A stretch of 64,000 nucleotides of DNA from Streptomyces sp. CB00316. GTDB lineage: Bacteria; Actinomycetota; Actinomycetes; Streptomycetales; Streptomycetaceae. The stretch is from contig NZ_LIXI01000010.1 of NCBI RefSeq assembly GCF_001905595.1, forward strand, positions 269,857 to 333,856. The letters run 5' to 3'. The notes under the pieces are model-generated. The model was not told the origin of the DNA. It saw only the letters and a list, made by a program, of their open reading frames with translations, and ran no database searches. Made by a program: the position numbers and the translations under genes. Below, piece after piece: positions 47,023 through 55,592 of this stretch; within the stretch, counting starts at the first letter, position 1; each line of letters begins with the position of its first letter.

Positions 47023-47152
47023 TCCGGCCCCCGCGCCCCGTACGGCCGCACGTCCCGCGCCCCATCGCCCCGCCCGGGGGACGATGGCGGCGCGGGCGAC
47101 CGTTGCACTCCCCTCACTCCTCACTCGAACGGCACACCCCCACACCAGCCTC

Positions 47153-47168
47153 ATCTCATATCTGAGAT
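47153..47168. promoter_or_regulatory. Palindrome just upstream of the HTH-MurA gene
   Basis: ATCTCA-TATC-TGAGAT is a 16-bp inverted repeat with perfect 6-bp arms ending 11 bases before the ATG at 47180. It overlaps the likely -10/leader region. It is a natural candidate for autoregulation by the helix-turn-helix domain encoded by the gene (inference). Confidence 0.5.
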
Positions 47169-47179
47169 AACCTGCCGCC

Positions 47180-48709
47180 ATGTCAGACGACTACCTCGCA
47201 CGCATCGGCAAGCTCATCCGTGACGCCCGGCAGCACCGGGGCTGGACACAGACGCAGCTGGCCGAGGCGCTCGCCACGAGCCAGAGCGCCGTCAACCGCA
47301 TCGAGCGCGGCAACCAGAACATCAGCCTTGAGATGATCGCCCGCATCGGAGAAGCTCTCGACAGCGAGATCGTGTCGCTCGGCTACTCCGGGCCCATGCA
47401 CCTGAGGGTCGTCGGCGGTCGCCGACTCTCCGGCGCCATCGACGTCAAGACCAGCAAGAACGCCTGTGTCGCGCTGCTGTGCGCCTCGCTCCTGAACAAG
47501 GGCCGCACGGTCCTGCGCCGGGTGGCCAGGATCGAGGAGGTGTTCCGGCTCCTGGAGGTGCTGAACTCCATCGGGGTGCGCACCCGGTGGGTCAACGACG
47601 GCGTGGACCTGGAGATCGTGCCGCCCGCACAGCTGGAGATGGAGGCGATCGACGCCGACGCCGCGCGCCGCACCCGCTCCATCATCATGTTCCTGGGCCC
47701 GCTGCTGCACCGGATGGAGCAGTTCACCCTGCCGTACGCGGGCGGCTGCGACCTGGGTACCCGCACGATCGAGCCGCACATGATCGCGCTGCGCCGGTTC
47801 GGCCTGGAGATCGCCGCCACGGAGGGGCTGTACCACGCGCAGGTGGACCGCTCGGTCTCCCCCGGCCGTCCCATCGTGCTGACCGAGCGCGGCGACACCG
47901 TGACCGAGAACGCGCTGCTGGCCGCCGCCCGCCACGACGGCACGACGGTCATCCGCAACGCCTCCTCCAACTACATGGTCCAGGACCTCTGCTTCTTCCT
48001 GGAGGCGCTGGGCGTCCGGGTCGACGGCATCGGCACGACGACACTCACCGTGCACGGGGTCCCGCAGATCGACGTGGACGTGGACTACTCCCCTTCCGAG
48101 GACCCGGTCGAGGCGATGAGCCTGCTGGCCGCCGCGGTGGTGACCGAGTCCGAACTCACCATCCGCCGGGTGCCGATCGAGTTCCTGGAGATCGAGCTCG
48201 CGGTTTTGGAGGAGATGGGCGTCGACTGCGATCGCACCCCCGAGTACGCGGCCGACAACGCCCGCACCCGGCTGGTGGACCTGACGGTCCGGCCCTCCAA
48301 GCTGGAGGCGCCGATCGACAAGATCCACCCGATGCCGTTCCCCGGCCTCAACATCGACAACGTCCCGTTCTTCGCCGCCATCGCGGCCTCCGCGCACGGC
48401 CAGACCCTGATCCATGACTGGGTCTACGACAACCGCGCGATCTACCTCACCGACCTCAACCGCCTCGGCGGCCGCCTCCAACTCCTCGACCCGCACCGGG
48501 TCCTGGTCGAGGGCCCCACCCGCTGGCGCGCCGCAGAGATGATGTGCCCGCCCGCCCTGCGGCCCGCCGTGGTGGTGCTGCTGGCGATGATGGCGGCCGA
48601 GGGGACGTCCGTACTGCGCAACGTCTATGTCATCAACCGGGGGTACGAGGAGCTGGCGGAGCGGCTCAACTCGGTGGGGGCACAGATCGAGATCTTCCGG
48701 GACATCTGA
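47180..48709 (+). CDS. murA: UDP-N-acetylglucosamine 1-carboxyvinyltransferase homologue fused to an XRE-type HTH
   Basis: The 509-residue protein has two parts. Residues 5-65 form a Cro/CI-type helix-turn-helix (WTQTQLAEALATSQSAVNRIERG). Residues from about 75 form an EPSP-synthase-fold MurA domain, which in canonical enzymes adds phosphoenolpyruvate to UDP-GlcNAc in the first committed step of peptidoglycan synthesis. The Lys-Asn pair (TSKNACVALL) and the PEP-binding cysteine (Cys190 in AGGCDLGTRTIEPH) are kept, as is the Arg in NRGYEEL. The segment matching MurA TDLRAS reads PPALRPA, losing that aspartate. It is probably a second, regulated MurA; catalysis is uncertain. From memory it corresponds to SCO5998. 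Confidence 0.82.
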   Translation: MSDDYLARIGKLIRDARQHRGWTQTQLAEALATSQSAVNRIERGNQNISLEMIARIGEALDSEIVSLGYSGPMHLRVVGGRRLSGAIDVKTSKNACVALLCASLLNKGRTVLRRVARIEEVFRLLEVLNSIGVRTRWVNDGVDLEIVPPAQLEMEAIDADAARRTRSIIMFLGPLLHRMEQFTLPYAGGCDLGTRTIEPHMIALRRFGLEIAATEGLYHAQVDRSVSPGRPIVLTERGDTVTENALLAAARHDGTTVIRNASSNYMVQDLCFFLEALGVRVDGIGTTTLTVHGVPQIDVDVDYSPSEDPVEAMSLLAAAVVTESELTIRRVPIEFLEIELAVLEEMGVDCDRTPEYAADNARTRLVDLTVRPSKLEAPIDKIHPMPFPGLNIDNVPFFAAIAASAHGQTLIHDWVYDNRAIYLTDLNRLGGRLQLLDPHRVLVEGPTRWRAAEMMCPPALRPAVVVLLAMMAAEGTSVLRNVYVINRGYEELAERLNSVGAQIEIFRDI

Positions 48710-48717
48710 GGGGCGGG

Positions 48718-48751
48718 GTGTTGTGCCCCTTGAGCCCAGGGGGCACAACAC
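48718..48751 (+). terminator. Terminator of the HTH-MurA gene
   Basis: Perfect 12-base arms (GTGTTGTGCCCC and complement) with a 10-base loop, starting 9 bases after the stop. Confidence 0.85.
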
Positions 48752-49336
48752 AGCAACGTGCCATCTGACCTGCGAATACTTACCTTCACGGCCCTTCACT
48801 GATCACTGTTGCTTTTCAGCACCTTGTGCAACGCACGTGCAAGATGATTTTGATTGCATGACGGTGCGTCAGAATAACCTGATAGGCCATCACTCTTTAC
48901 GCAGAGTTGTCGCCGTAGCGACCTCGCGACGTCCGATGCCGGTCGCGTCAAGACGACCACGTCTGATCGACGAGGGGACCCGCCATCTGCCCAACGTCCC
49001 CATCCTTAAGCAGGGCGGCCCTTGTCAACTGTGGCGCCAGATGTAGGGGGGTGTTCACCGAGATGCCCATGTGCTTCGCGGGGTCCTGAACGGTCAGGAA
49101 AGCAGACTCAACCGCAGACTTGGACCGGTTTCGCATCGCGTAGCCCCCGAGGTAGGCACTGCCAGAGCAACAGTCGTTTGTCCTACCGCCCACCGCGCAG
49201 CAAACCCGTGCGGATCTCCGTCGGCGAGCGGAATTAGAATCCGAGGGCTCAGCGGTTTAGCGCGACTGCCCCGTCGCGAGGAGCGAGGTCAGGGCAGGAT
49301 GCAATTCCAACTCATCTGGCTCCGTAGCTACAGCGA
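48752..49336. other. Unassigned lower-GC stretch at the start of the accessory region
   Basis: This 585-bp stretch has visibly lower GC than its left side and no frame with Streptomyces codon bias. The longest reading on the minus strand (49193 to 48948, 81 codons, containing RNRSKSAVESAFLTVQDPAK) looks protein-like in parts but has no ribosome-binding site I trust. I see no tRNA or clear repeats. It probably marks the left border of horizontally acquired DNA. Confidence 0.5.
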
Positions 49337-50209
49337 CTAAGCGTCCTTCTCATCGGTAGGGCTGTAGTGATTGATATTCACGGTCTGAGCGGTTCCGACC
49401 GAGGCGGCTCGGTGGTTCGCGGTCTGATGGATGGGCGCGGTTTCCTGCTCATCACCACTAGGCCGAAGGTTCACTCTGGTTGGGGCCCCACCAGGATGTT
49501 CGTAGAGAAGGGAACCGTCGGTGAAATCGACAAGAGTGGGCAGGGCCTCGGGGTAGGCGACCACGTACAAGGCGAGCCGATACGCCCAAGCGTCGGCCAG
49601 GGAGTTCTCGCTGTTTTCCAGCTCGGCACGGGTGATGCGGGCGATATACGCGGCTTCACCTTCAGTGCTGGCCTGGAACGGTCCCGCCGCTTCGCGGGCA
49701 AGATCACGCAGAATGCGCGCATCTTCGAACACCGTAGCGAGGCTCGCGCGAATCAGTTCTCGAGGGCCATGCTTGTAGAGCTGAGCAACCTCGGCACGCA
49801 GCGCTGCTGGAGAGAAGTCGATCATGCGTGCAGTGAGGGTACCTGCTGCACCTGTGGCGATCGCGGTAATTTCGGAAGTAATACCCTCTCTATGTTGCTC
49901 AATATCTCCAAAATCCTGTTGCTTGAGGGTATTTCGCGCCAGTTTTTGAAGTTCGGATAGGGTGCCGAGCAGTTCGGCTGCTTGACGGATGGCAACCACC
50001 GTGTCGCAAGACTGGTGCCGCTGCCCTTCGTCGCGATCGCGATCATCTCCTGTGAGTCTGATCGTCTTCTCTTCTTCATCCGTATAGAGCGCCCACTCGA
50101 GAGTTCCGGCAAGATCCGGACTGTGCTCCCCGATGGCATCGAGGTGATCGCGGATGTAGGGCCAGTGAATGACTTTCATGCTGGGTCCGTGTACGAGCTC
50201 GTTGGTCAC
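49337..50209 (-). CDS. Hypothetical protein, second gene of an accessory two-gene module
   Basis: A 290-residue mostly helical, acidic protein; no known domain recognised. Starts considered: GTG 50209 (VTNELVHG) has AGGGG upstream and follows the stop of the partner gene by 13 bases, so it is preferred to longer options overlapping that gene. The middle is helix-rich (RAEVAQLYKHGPRELIRASLATVFEDARILRD is split by charged turns). The C-terminus ends in a short beta-like tail, SVGTAQTVNINHY, similar in style to the tail of the upstream partner. GC and codon use differ from the core genes, pointing to transfer. Confidence 0.65.
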   Translation of the reverse strand: MTNELVHGPSMKVIHWPYIRDHLDAIGEHSPDLAGTLEWALYTDEEEKTIRLTGDDRDRDEGQRHQSCDTVVAIRQAAELLGTLSELQKLARNTLKQQDFGDIEQHREGITSEITAIATGAAGTLTARMIDFSPAALRAEVAQLYKHGPRELIRASLATVFEDARILRDLAREAAGPFQASTEGEAAYIARITRAELENSENSLADAWAYRLALYVVAYPEALPTLVDFTDGSLLYEHPGGAPTRVNLRPSGDEQETAPIHQTANHRAASVGTAQTVNINHYSPTDEKDA

Positions 50210-50222
50210 ATCCCCTGAGGTT

Positions 50223-50648
50223 CTATCCGTGGTTGATGGTGAGGCCACCATCAACCTTGCCGACGACTGTTGCCCGGTCGTACCCGGTTTGTGTGATCGA
50301 CGCAGAATCAGCCGCTGGGGCGGCGAGACTCTGAATGGCTGGTCGAGCCTGTGGGTAGCGCTCGGCATAGCTGGTGAGAATCAGCCTCAGCAGGGTGGTC
50401 AGTTCAGCTTCTGCAAGAGGAATGTCTTGCTCTCCGGTCAAGCGCAATACCAGTTGAGCCGTTGCGCTGTCGTATGTATTCAGAGCGTCGGCTTGATCTT
50501 CATCGGTGGCACGACTAAGGGCCCTGCAAAGACGTCCGCGTGCGCTCTGCACTCCGTCACTGAAACGAGAAACGCCGTAGCTGATGCCGGTGGCGGCAAG
50601 GTTGGCGGCCGCGCCACTCACAATTGCAGCGGTTACAGGGTCTAGCAC
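50223..50648 (-). CDS. Hypothetical protein, first gene of an accessory two-gene module
   Basis: A 141-residue protein starting at GTG 50648 with AGGGGA at good spacing. The N-terminus is a Gly/Ala-rich hydrophobic helix (AAIVSGAAANLAATGISYGV) that could insert in or perforate a membrane. A helical middle follows, and the end is a glycine-punctuated tail, VVGKVDGGLTINHG. It is followed after 13 bases by the second gene, so they form one operon. No family recognised. Possible roles include an effector with its regulator; that is speculation. Confidence 0.65.
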   Translation of the reverse strand: MLDPVTAAIVSGAAANLAATGISYGVSRFSDGVQSARGRLCRALSRATDEDQADALNTYDSATAQLVLRLTGEQDIPLAEAELTTLLRLILTSYAERYPQARPAIQSLAAPAADSASITQTGYDRATVVGKVDGGLTINHG

Positions 50649-50747
50649 GAGAGTTCCCCTTAAGTTGTGCTTCCGCCAGCTTCGTGCGACTACTTGACCG
50701 AGAAGCCTAGCTGGCCTTGTAGCGGCGGGGAGCCTCTTCTAGATACT

Positions 50748-51305
50748 GAGCCTTTTCCAACCTCACGTTGAGGCGTAGTGAAGGACGAGGACGGCCTTCA
50801 CGAAGTCGGGTTGGTTCCGCAGCGGAGCTTCCGCAGGAGGCGCCAGCCCTTCAAGACGGCCATGGCCTGCTCGCCGACGCACCGGATCTTGGCGTGGCTG
50901 TTGTTGCGCCGTCGCTTCCAGCGCTGGAGCCGACGGCCCCGGAAGGAGACTCGGATGTGCCGTCCGGCGCCTTGGTACGCCCTGTCCCGCCCACAACTTG
51001 AGTCCCGTGGCGGCGAGTGCGTCGACGATCCCGCGCTAGCGGGCAGCGGTCAGGTCTTGGGGTGGAGCCGGGCAGGACCAGGGAAGCCCACGGCAGTCGG
51101 CCGAATGTGAGGACCTGAACGTTCATGCCGCGCCGTCTATGTCTGCCCGAGTAGTACGGGGTGTCGACGGTGATCTTGTCGATGGGCAGCAGTGTGCCGT
51201 CCAGGATGACGCACGCCTTGGCTGTAACGGTCTTCATGGCCTCGGCCATGGTCGGGGCGCGGGCGGCCAGGACCTCGATGGCCTCACGCCGGGCCGCGCC
51301 CGCGG
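50748..51305 (-). pseudogene. Decayed IS5-type transposase and IS end
   Basis: The plus-left end carries the same terminal sequence as the intact IS at 54303 (GAGCCTTTTCCAACCTCACG). The interior resembles that transposase from AEAMKTVTAKACVILDGTLL and RGMNVQVLTFGRLPWASL onward. It has lost the N-terminal third and contains several frameshifts and small deletions. The right part ends near 51305, just before an unrelated gene. Confidence 0.85.
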
Positions 51306-51414
51306 CCTAACCGGTCACTTCGGGACGCCCCAACTGCCCAGTGCCGTCGAAGCGGTGGCGCGCCGACAGAAGCAGGATGTAACCTCCTCTCCAATTCAGA
51401 GAAAAGGAGTCGCC

Positions 51415-52353
51415 ATGGCGACGCGGGTTGGCTTTAATTTCGGTGACGACGGAAGCCAGGAGAGCGTCGTGATCTCCTCCGACCAGCTCGCTCGAGTGGT
51501 GCGCGCCGCACTGCAAGACAAGGTGCTGCTGTCGGAGCAGGCTGCGCCTCATGATCTGTGGCGGGACATCGAAGCCGTGACCAGACTGCTTGAGGGCCTG
51601 GAGGATTGGCGGGAAAGGGCCATCGTGGCGGTCGACGAAAGCGGCACCGTGGACCGGAGCGCCCTCGGCATCGCCGCGAGCATGGGCGCGGCAAAGCTGT
51701 ACGACCTGCTGGAACGGCACGGCCGGCCACGCAATCAGACACGGCTGACCCAGGTGGATGTGCTGGAGAGCCGGGTGACCGGCGAGGACGGAGAGTGGGA
51801 CGCGGCCCGCGTCGTCGCCACCATGAACAGCTACGGCTGGGAGATCGACGACAAGCGGGCCCGCGCACTGCTGCGGGCGCTGACTGAGCAGGAGGTGCTG
51901 GAAAAGATTCCGAACCGAGGCGGACGCGCCGTCTACCAGGTCGTCAGCCCTCGGGACTGGCTGTACTGCCTGGACCCGGAGCGCGACACGATCGAGAACG
52001 GCCCCTCCACCCCAGCGCGGGTCGCGAGGCTGGCGCGCGAAGACTCCGGTCCGACCGAGTGGTGGCTCGGGAAGCCGCTGAAGCGAATGAGGGACGGCGA
52101 CCGGCTGTGGATCTACTTCGGCGGGGTCGAAGGAAAGATCGCGGCGATGGCGCATGTGAAGTCGTCACCGCGACCGGCGCCGATCGGTTCGCAAAAGCCG
52201 TACGAGTTCGACGCCGAACTGGACCTGAAGGCGACCACGGCTCTGTGCAAGTCGCCGGTACGGCTTGAGGAGATGGATCAGAAGCACCCGCAGGCATGCG
52301 GGGAGATGCGTGCGGCGGACGTGAAGCTGGCCGAAGCGCGTGCCGGCCTCTGA
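51415..52353 (+). CDS. Hypothetical protein with possible winged-helix and EVE-like regions
   Basis: A 312-residue protein with AGGAG 6 bases before the ATG. The middle has a winged-helix-like stretch (AARVVATMNSYGWEIDDKRARALL, TEQEVLEKIPNRGGRAVYQV). The C-terminal part has a pattern like the EVE/PUA fold (TEWWLGKPLKRMRDGDRLWIYFGG, GKIAAMAHVKSSP), a fold that reads modified bases in DNA or RNA and is often found beside defence nucleases. Here no nuclease gene survives next to it. Both domain calls are by eye and tentative. Confidence 0.6.
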   Translation: MATRVGFNFGDDGSQESVVISSDQLARVVRAALQDKVLLSEQAAPHDLWRDIEAVTRLLEGLEDWRERAIVAVDESGTVDRSALGIAASMGAAKLYDLLERHGRPRNQTRLTQVDVLESRVTGEDGEWDAARVVATMNSYGWEIDDKRARALLRALTEQEVLEKIPNRGGRAVYQVVSPRDWLYCLDPERDTIENGPSTPARVARLAREDSGPTEWWLGKPLKRMRDGDRLWIYFGGVEGKIAAMAHVKSSPRPAPIGSQKPYEFDAELDLKATTALCKSPVRLEEMDQKHPQACGEMRAADVKLAEARAGL

Positions 52354-52735
52354 CCGCCCCTCCCCCTGGGCGCGCACCGCACCGCGGTGCGCGCCCAGCT
52401 CTTGAGGGCGTGCTCGATCCGCTCGAAGTCCTCAGGGCTGAAGTTGCCCCGGCTGATCTGCACGCTCCGGTTTTGTTTCGGCGTCACCACATGTGGATAC
52501 GACGCCAGCTCCGGCACGGCGATCTTCCAGGTGGCCGCGATGCACCCGAGGACGATCACCGCGTCACGGGACATGGCGCGGCGCACCAGGTAGAAGGCGA
52601 AGGACTGGGAGGGCAGTGTGTACGGGATCGGCCGCCACGATTGCGAATCGTAGCCGTGGAACTGCACGGCAAGGATCTGCCGGGCGAGTTCGTCGTGACT
52701 GTGCCCCTGCTTCGTCAGGCCGTTCAGGGTCCGGG
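52278..52735 (-). pseudogene. Gene fragment cut by the IS256-family element
   Basis: On the minus strand an open frame with good coding character runs from the IS border (TLNGLTKQGHSHDELARQIL) through SFAFYLVRRAMSRDAVIVLG and YPHVVTPKQNRSVQISRGNF to the region of FERIEHALKSWARTAV. It then enters the 3' end of the convergent gene, where its stop lies at 52278. The N-terminal part is missing. The family is not recognised. Confidence 0.55.
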
Positions 52736-52740
52736 ACCGG

Positions 52741-54117
52741 GACTGTAAAACGTTCGGTGTAACTCCTGATCATGGAAGATGCATCGATGACCAGCAACAA
52801 CGTGACAGAGGCCGAGTCGGTAGAGCCGTCCGGGGCGGTGCCGGCGAAGTCTGTGGACGACCGGCTGATTGACGAGCTGGTGGGCCGGGCTCAGGCCGAG
52901 GGCCTTCAGCTGACCGGCGAGGGTGGGTTGCTCCAGCAGCTGACGAAGCGACTCCTGGAGTCCGCCCTCGAGGGCGAGATCACCGACCACCTCGGCTATG
53001 ACAAGCACGATCCGGCAGGGAAGAACGGCGGCAACTCACGTAACGGCACCCGCGCCAAGACCGTGCTGACCGATGTCGGCCCGGTGGAGATAACCGTGCC
53101 CCGGGACCGGGAAGGCAGCTTTGAACCGAAGATCGTCAAGAAGCGGCAGAAGCGTCTGTCCGGCGTGGACGAGATGGTCATCTCCCTTGCGGCGAAGGGT
53201 CTGACGACCGGCGAGGTCCAGGCCCACCTGGCCGAGGTCTATGGCGCCGACGTATCCCGTCAGACGATCTCCACGATCACGGACAAGGTCCTCGAGGGCA
53301 TGGCCGAATGGCAGAACCGGCCCCTGGACGCGGTCTATCCGGTGGTGTTCATCGACGCCATCCACGTGAAGATCCGCGACGGTGCGGTCGCCAACCGCCC
53401 CATCTACGTGGCTCTGGCGGTCACGGCCGAGGGCCGACGGGACATCCTCGGGCTGTGGGCCGGTGACGGCGGCGAGGGCGCCAAGCACTGGATGCATATC
53501 CTCACCGAGATCAAGAACCGCGGCGTGAACGACGTCCTCATGCTCGTCTGCGACGGGCTCAAGGGCCTTCCCGACGCCGTCGACACCGTCTGGCCCCGCA
53601 CCATCGTGCAGACCTGCGTGGTCCACCTGCTGCGGAACTCCTTCCGCTATGCCGCCCGCCAGGACTGGGACAAGATCGCGCGTGTCCTCAAGCCCGTATA
53701 CACCGCGGCAACCGAGGACGCGGCCCTCGAGCGGTTCGCCGAGTTCGCCGACACGTGGGGCAAGAAGTATCCGGCTATCGTCCGGCTCTGGGAGAACGCC
53801 TGGGAGGAATTCACTCCCTTCCTCCGCTTCGACACCGAGATCCGCCGCATCGTCTGCACCACCAACGCGATCGAGTCCGTCAACGCGCGGATCCGACGGG
53901 CGGTCAAGGCCCGCGGCCACTTCCCGAACGAGCAGGCCGCCCTGAAGTGCGTCTACATGGCGATCATGTCGCTCGACCCGACCGGCAAGGGCCAAGCCCG
54001 CTGGACCATGCGCTGGAAGACAGCGCTGAACGCCTTCGACATCACCTTCGACGGCCGACTCTCCGCAGCACGCCAGTAACCCTCAACAGCCCGAGTTACA
54101 CCGTTCGTTTGACAGAC
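52741..54117 (+). mobile_element. IS256-family insertion sequence, apparently intact
   Basis: It is bounded by inverted repeats of about 25 bp: GACTGTAAAACGTTCGGTGT at 52741 and, on the other strand from 54117, GTCTGTCAAACGAACGGTGT, both continuing AACTC. It encodes one full-length transposase. The 8-bp flanks (GGGACCGG and CCACGGTC) do not match, so no target duplication remains. Confidence 0.88.
52772..54079 (+). CDS. IS256-family transposase
   Basis: The 435-residue mutator-type DDE transposase appears complete. Catalytic residues lie in VVFIDAIHVKIRD (first Asp), LMLVCDGLKGLPDAV (second Asp), and TTNAIESVNARIRR (Glu). The cysteine/histidine signature C(2)H is visible in IVQTCVVHLLRN between the second and third. 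The N-terminal region (LLQQLTKRLLESALEGEITDHLGY) is the usual DNA-binding part. The ATG is at 52772, 7 bases inside the left inverted repeat. Confidence 0.92.
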   Translation: MEDASMTSNNVTEAESVEPSGAVPAKSVDDRLIDELVGRAQAEGLQLTGEGGLLQQLTKRLLESALEGEITDHLGYDKHDPAGKNGGNSRNGTRAKTVLTDVGPVEITVPRDREGSFEPKIVKKRQKRLSGVDEMVISLAAKGLTTGEVQAHLAEVYGADVSRQTISTITDKVLEGMAEWQNRPLDAVYPVVFIDAIHVKIRDGAVANRPIYVALAVTAEGRRDILGLWAGDGGEGAKHWMHILTEIKNRGVNDVLMLVCDGLKGLPDAVDTVWPRTIVQTCVVHLLRNSFRYAARQDWDKIARVLKPVYTAATEDAALERFAEFADTWGKKYPAIVRLWENAWEEFTPFLRFDTEIRRIVCTTNAIESVNARIRRAVKARGHFPNEQAALKCVYMAIMSLDPTGKGQARWTMRWKTALNAFDITFDGRLSAARQ

Positions 54118-54302
54118 CCACGGTCGGTGATAGCGCCCCCCGCCGGAGAATGTCTGCCCCGCGCTCCAGGCGTGCTTCTTCCCAGACAGCGTGGCCATTG
54201 CCTCCCAGGTGACCACGATTATGTCACCGGGGTCGAGGTAGCAGGTCCAAAGACTGCACTTGAACCAGCCGCGTCCCTTGGCCTTGTTGTTGCTGAACCA
54301 GT
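54118..54302 (-). pseudogene. Gene fragment trapped between two insertion sequences
   Basis: The minus strand reads HWFSNNKAKGRGWFKCSLWT and CYLDPGDIIVVTWEAMATLS, then GQTFSGGGRYHRPWV, up to the IS256 border. It has two cysteines and an aromatic beta-rich look. No start or stop is present. It reads toward the IS256 element but does not obviously continue into the fragment on its other side. Family unknown. Confidence 0.5.
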
Positions 54303-55188
54303 GAGCCTTTTCCAACCTCACGCTAACGCGTGGTGAAGGGCAAGAACGGCCTGGACGATCGCGGTGATGCGGTTGGTGCTGCAGCGGAGCTTCCGCAGAA
54401 GGCGCCAGCCCTTCAGAGTGGCCATGGCCTGCTCGCCGAGGCAGCGGATCTTGGCGTGCATGCTGTTGTGCCGACGCTTCCACAGCTTGAGGCGGCGGCC
54501 TCGGAACGGGACGCGGGCGGGGTGGCCGGCTCCCTGGTACGCCTTGTCCGCCCAGCACTTCAGCTCGGCCGCGGCGAGCGCGTCGATGATCCCGTGGGTC
54601 CGTGCGGCGGTCAGGTCGTGGACGGACCCGGGCAGGGCGGGTGACGTCCACAGCAGCCGTCCGAACGGATCGGTGAGGACCTGGACGTTCATGCCGTGGC
54701 GCTTGTGTTTGCCGGGGTAGTACGGGGTGTCGGCGGCGATCCGGTCGATCGGCGGGAGGGTGCCGTCCAGGATCACGAACGCCTTGGTCCGGATGATCTT
54801 CATCGCCTCGGTCAGGGTCGGGGCGAGGGCGGCCAGAACGTCGATGACCTCGCGTATGTAGCGATAGACGGTCGCTATGCCGATGCGGAACCCGGCGGCG
54901 AGCTGGGCATAGGTATCGCCGCATCGCAGGTGGGCCAAGGCGAGCAGGGCCTGTCGGCCCGCGGGCAGACGCCGCCAGCGCGTTCCGACCTCCCGCCGCC
55001 GGGCATGCAGTTGAGCGCTCAGGTAGCGCAGCGTGCGGCTGGACAGATCAATTGACCACGGGTAGACAAGCACGCGCAGCTCCTGGTGGGGCGCGGTGGA
55101 TCTTGGTCGTGACACCTCCGACCGGGAGCTTCATCGCGCCGCAGAGCCGCCCAAGTGACGGACACCGTCGTCAGGTTGGAATCGGATC
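54303..55188 (-). mobile_element. IS5-type insertion sequence, intact transposase
   Basis: The terminal repeats are GAGCCTTTTCCAACCTCACG (54303-54322) and, inverted, GATCCGATTCCAACCTGACG (55169-55188), matching at 16 of 20 positions. One transposase gene fills the element. Two decayed relatives lie at 50748-51305 and 63318-63645. No clear target duplication is seen. Confidence 0.8.
54318..55073 (-). CDS. IS5-family transposase
   Basis: The 251-residue DDE transposase starts at GTG 55073 (VLVYPWSIDLSSRTL), as in relatives; a longer frame to 55115 exists. The helix-turn-helix is YAQLAAGFRIGIATVYRYIRE. DDE core landmarks are FVILDGTLPPIDR (first Asp), SVHDLTAARTHG (second Asp region) and the C-terminal IRCLGEQAMATLKGWRLLRKL (Glu). 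The frame is complete, so the element may be active. Confidence 0.9.
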   Translation of the reverse strand: MLVYPWSIDLSSRTLRYLSAQLHARRREVGTRWRRLPAGRQALLALAHLRCGDTYAQLAAGFRIGIATVYRYIREVIDVLAALAPTLTEAMKIIRTKAFVILDGTLPPIDRIAADTPYYPGKHKRHGMNVQVLTDPFGRLLWTSPALPGSVHDLTAARTHGIIDALAAAELKCWADKAYQGAGHPARVPFRGRRLKLWKRRHNSMHAKIRCLGEQAMATLKGWRLLRKLRCSTNRITAIVQAVLALHHALA

Positions 55189-55189
55189 C

Positions 55190-55552
55190 GTGACCGTCGC
55201 CGGCGCCGGCCTCTCCGAGAACGCCATGGGAATACGCCTCCTCGACCAGGCCAAAGCGGCCTACCCGACCATCGCGAAAAGCTGGGTCGACACCGGCTTC
55301 AAGAACGCCGTCGTCGAGCACGGCGCCCGCCTCGGAACGACGTCGAAGTCGTCAACCATAACCCCGAATAGCGCGGCTTCCACGTCGCGAAAAGGCGGCT
55401 GGGTGGTCGAGCGGAGTATCGGCTGGATCATGATGCACCGCCGCCTCGCGCGCGACTACGAGACCCTCACCACCAGCTCCGAAGCCATGATCCACATCGC
55501 CTCGATCGACAACCCCGCCAGGCGCATAACGGGCGAGACCACAGGAAGATAA
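55190..55552 (+). pseudogene. 3' remnant of another IS5-group transposase
   Basis: The plus strand reads LLDQAKAAYPTIAKSWVDTG and FKNAVVEHGARLG, shifts frame, then reads WVVERSIGWIMMHRRLARDYE and SSEAMIHIASIDNPARRITGE. These are the conserved C-terminal blocks of an IS5-group (IS112-like) transposase. The N-terminal half is missing; the intact IS5-type element adjoins at 55188. Confidence 0.82.
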
Positions 55553-55592
55553 CAGGGCATCAAGGGGTAATCCGCCTACTTCAAACGCCCTC

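Noticed and set aside
48858..49046. Small plus-strand gene starting ATG at 48858
   Set aside because: No ribosome-binding site, no coding bias and no recognisable family; treated as part of the unassigned stretch.
52278..54302. One gene interrupted by IS256 with both halves preserved
   Set aside because: The fragments on either side differ in character, no frame joins them and there is no target duplication.
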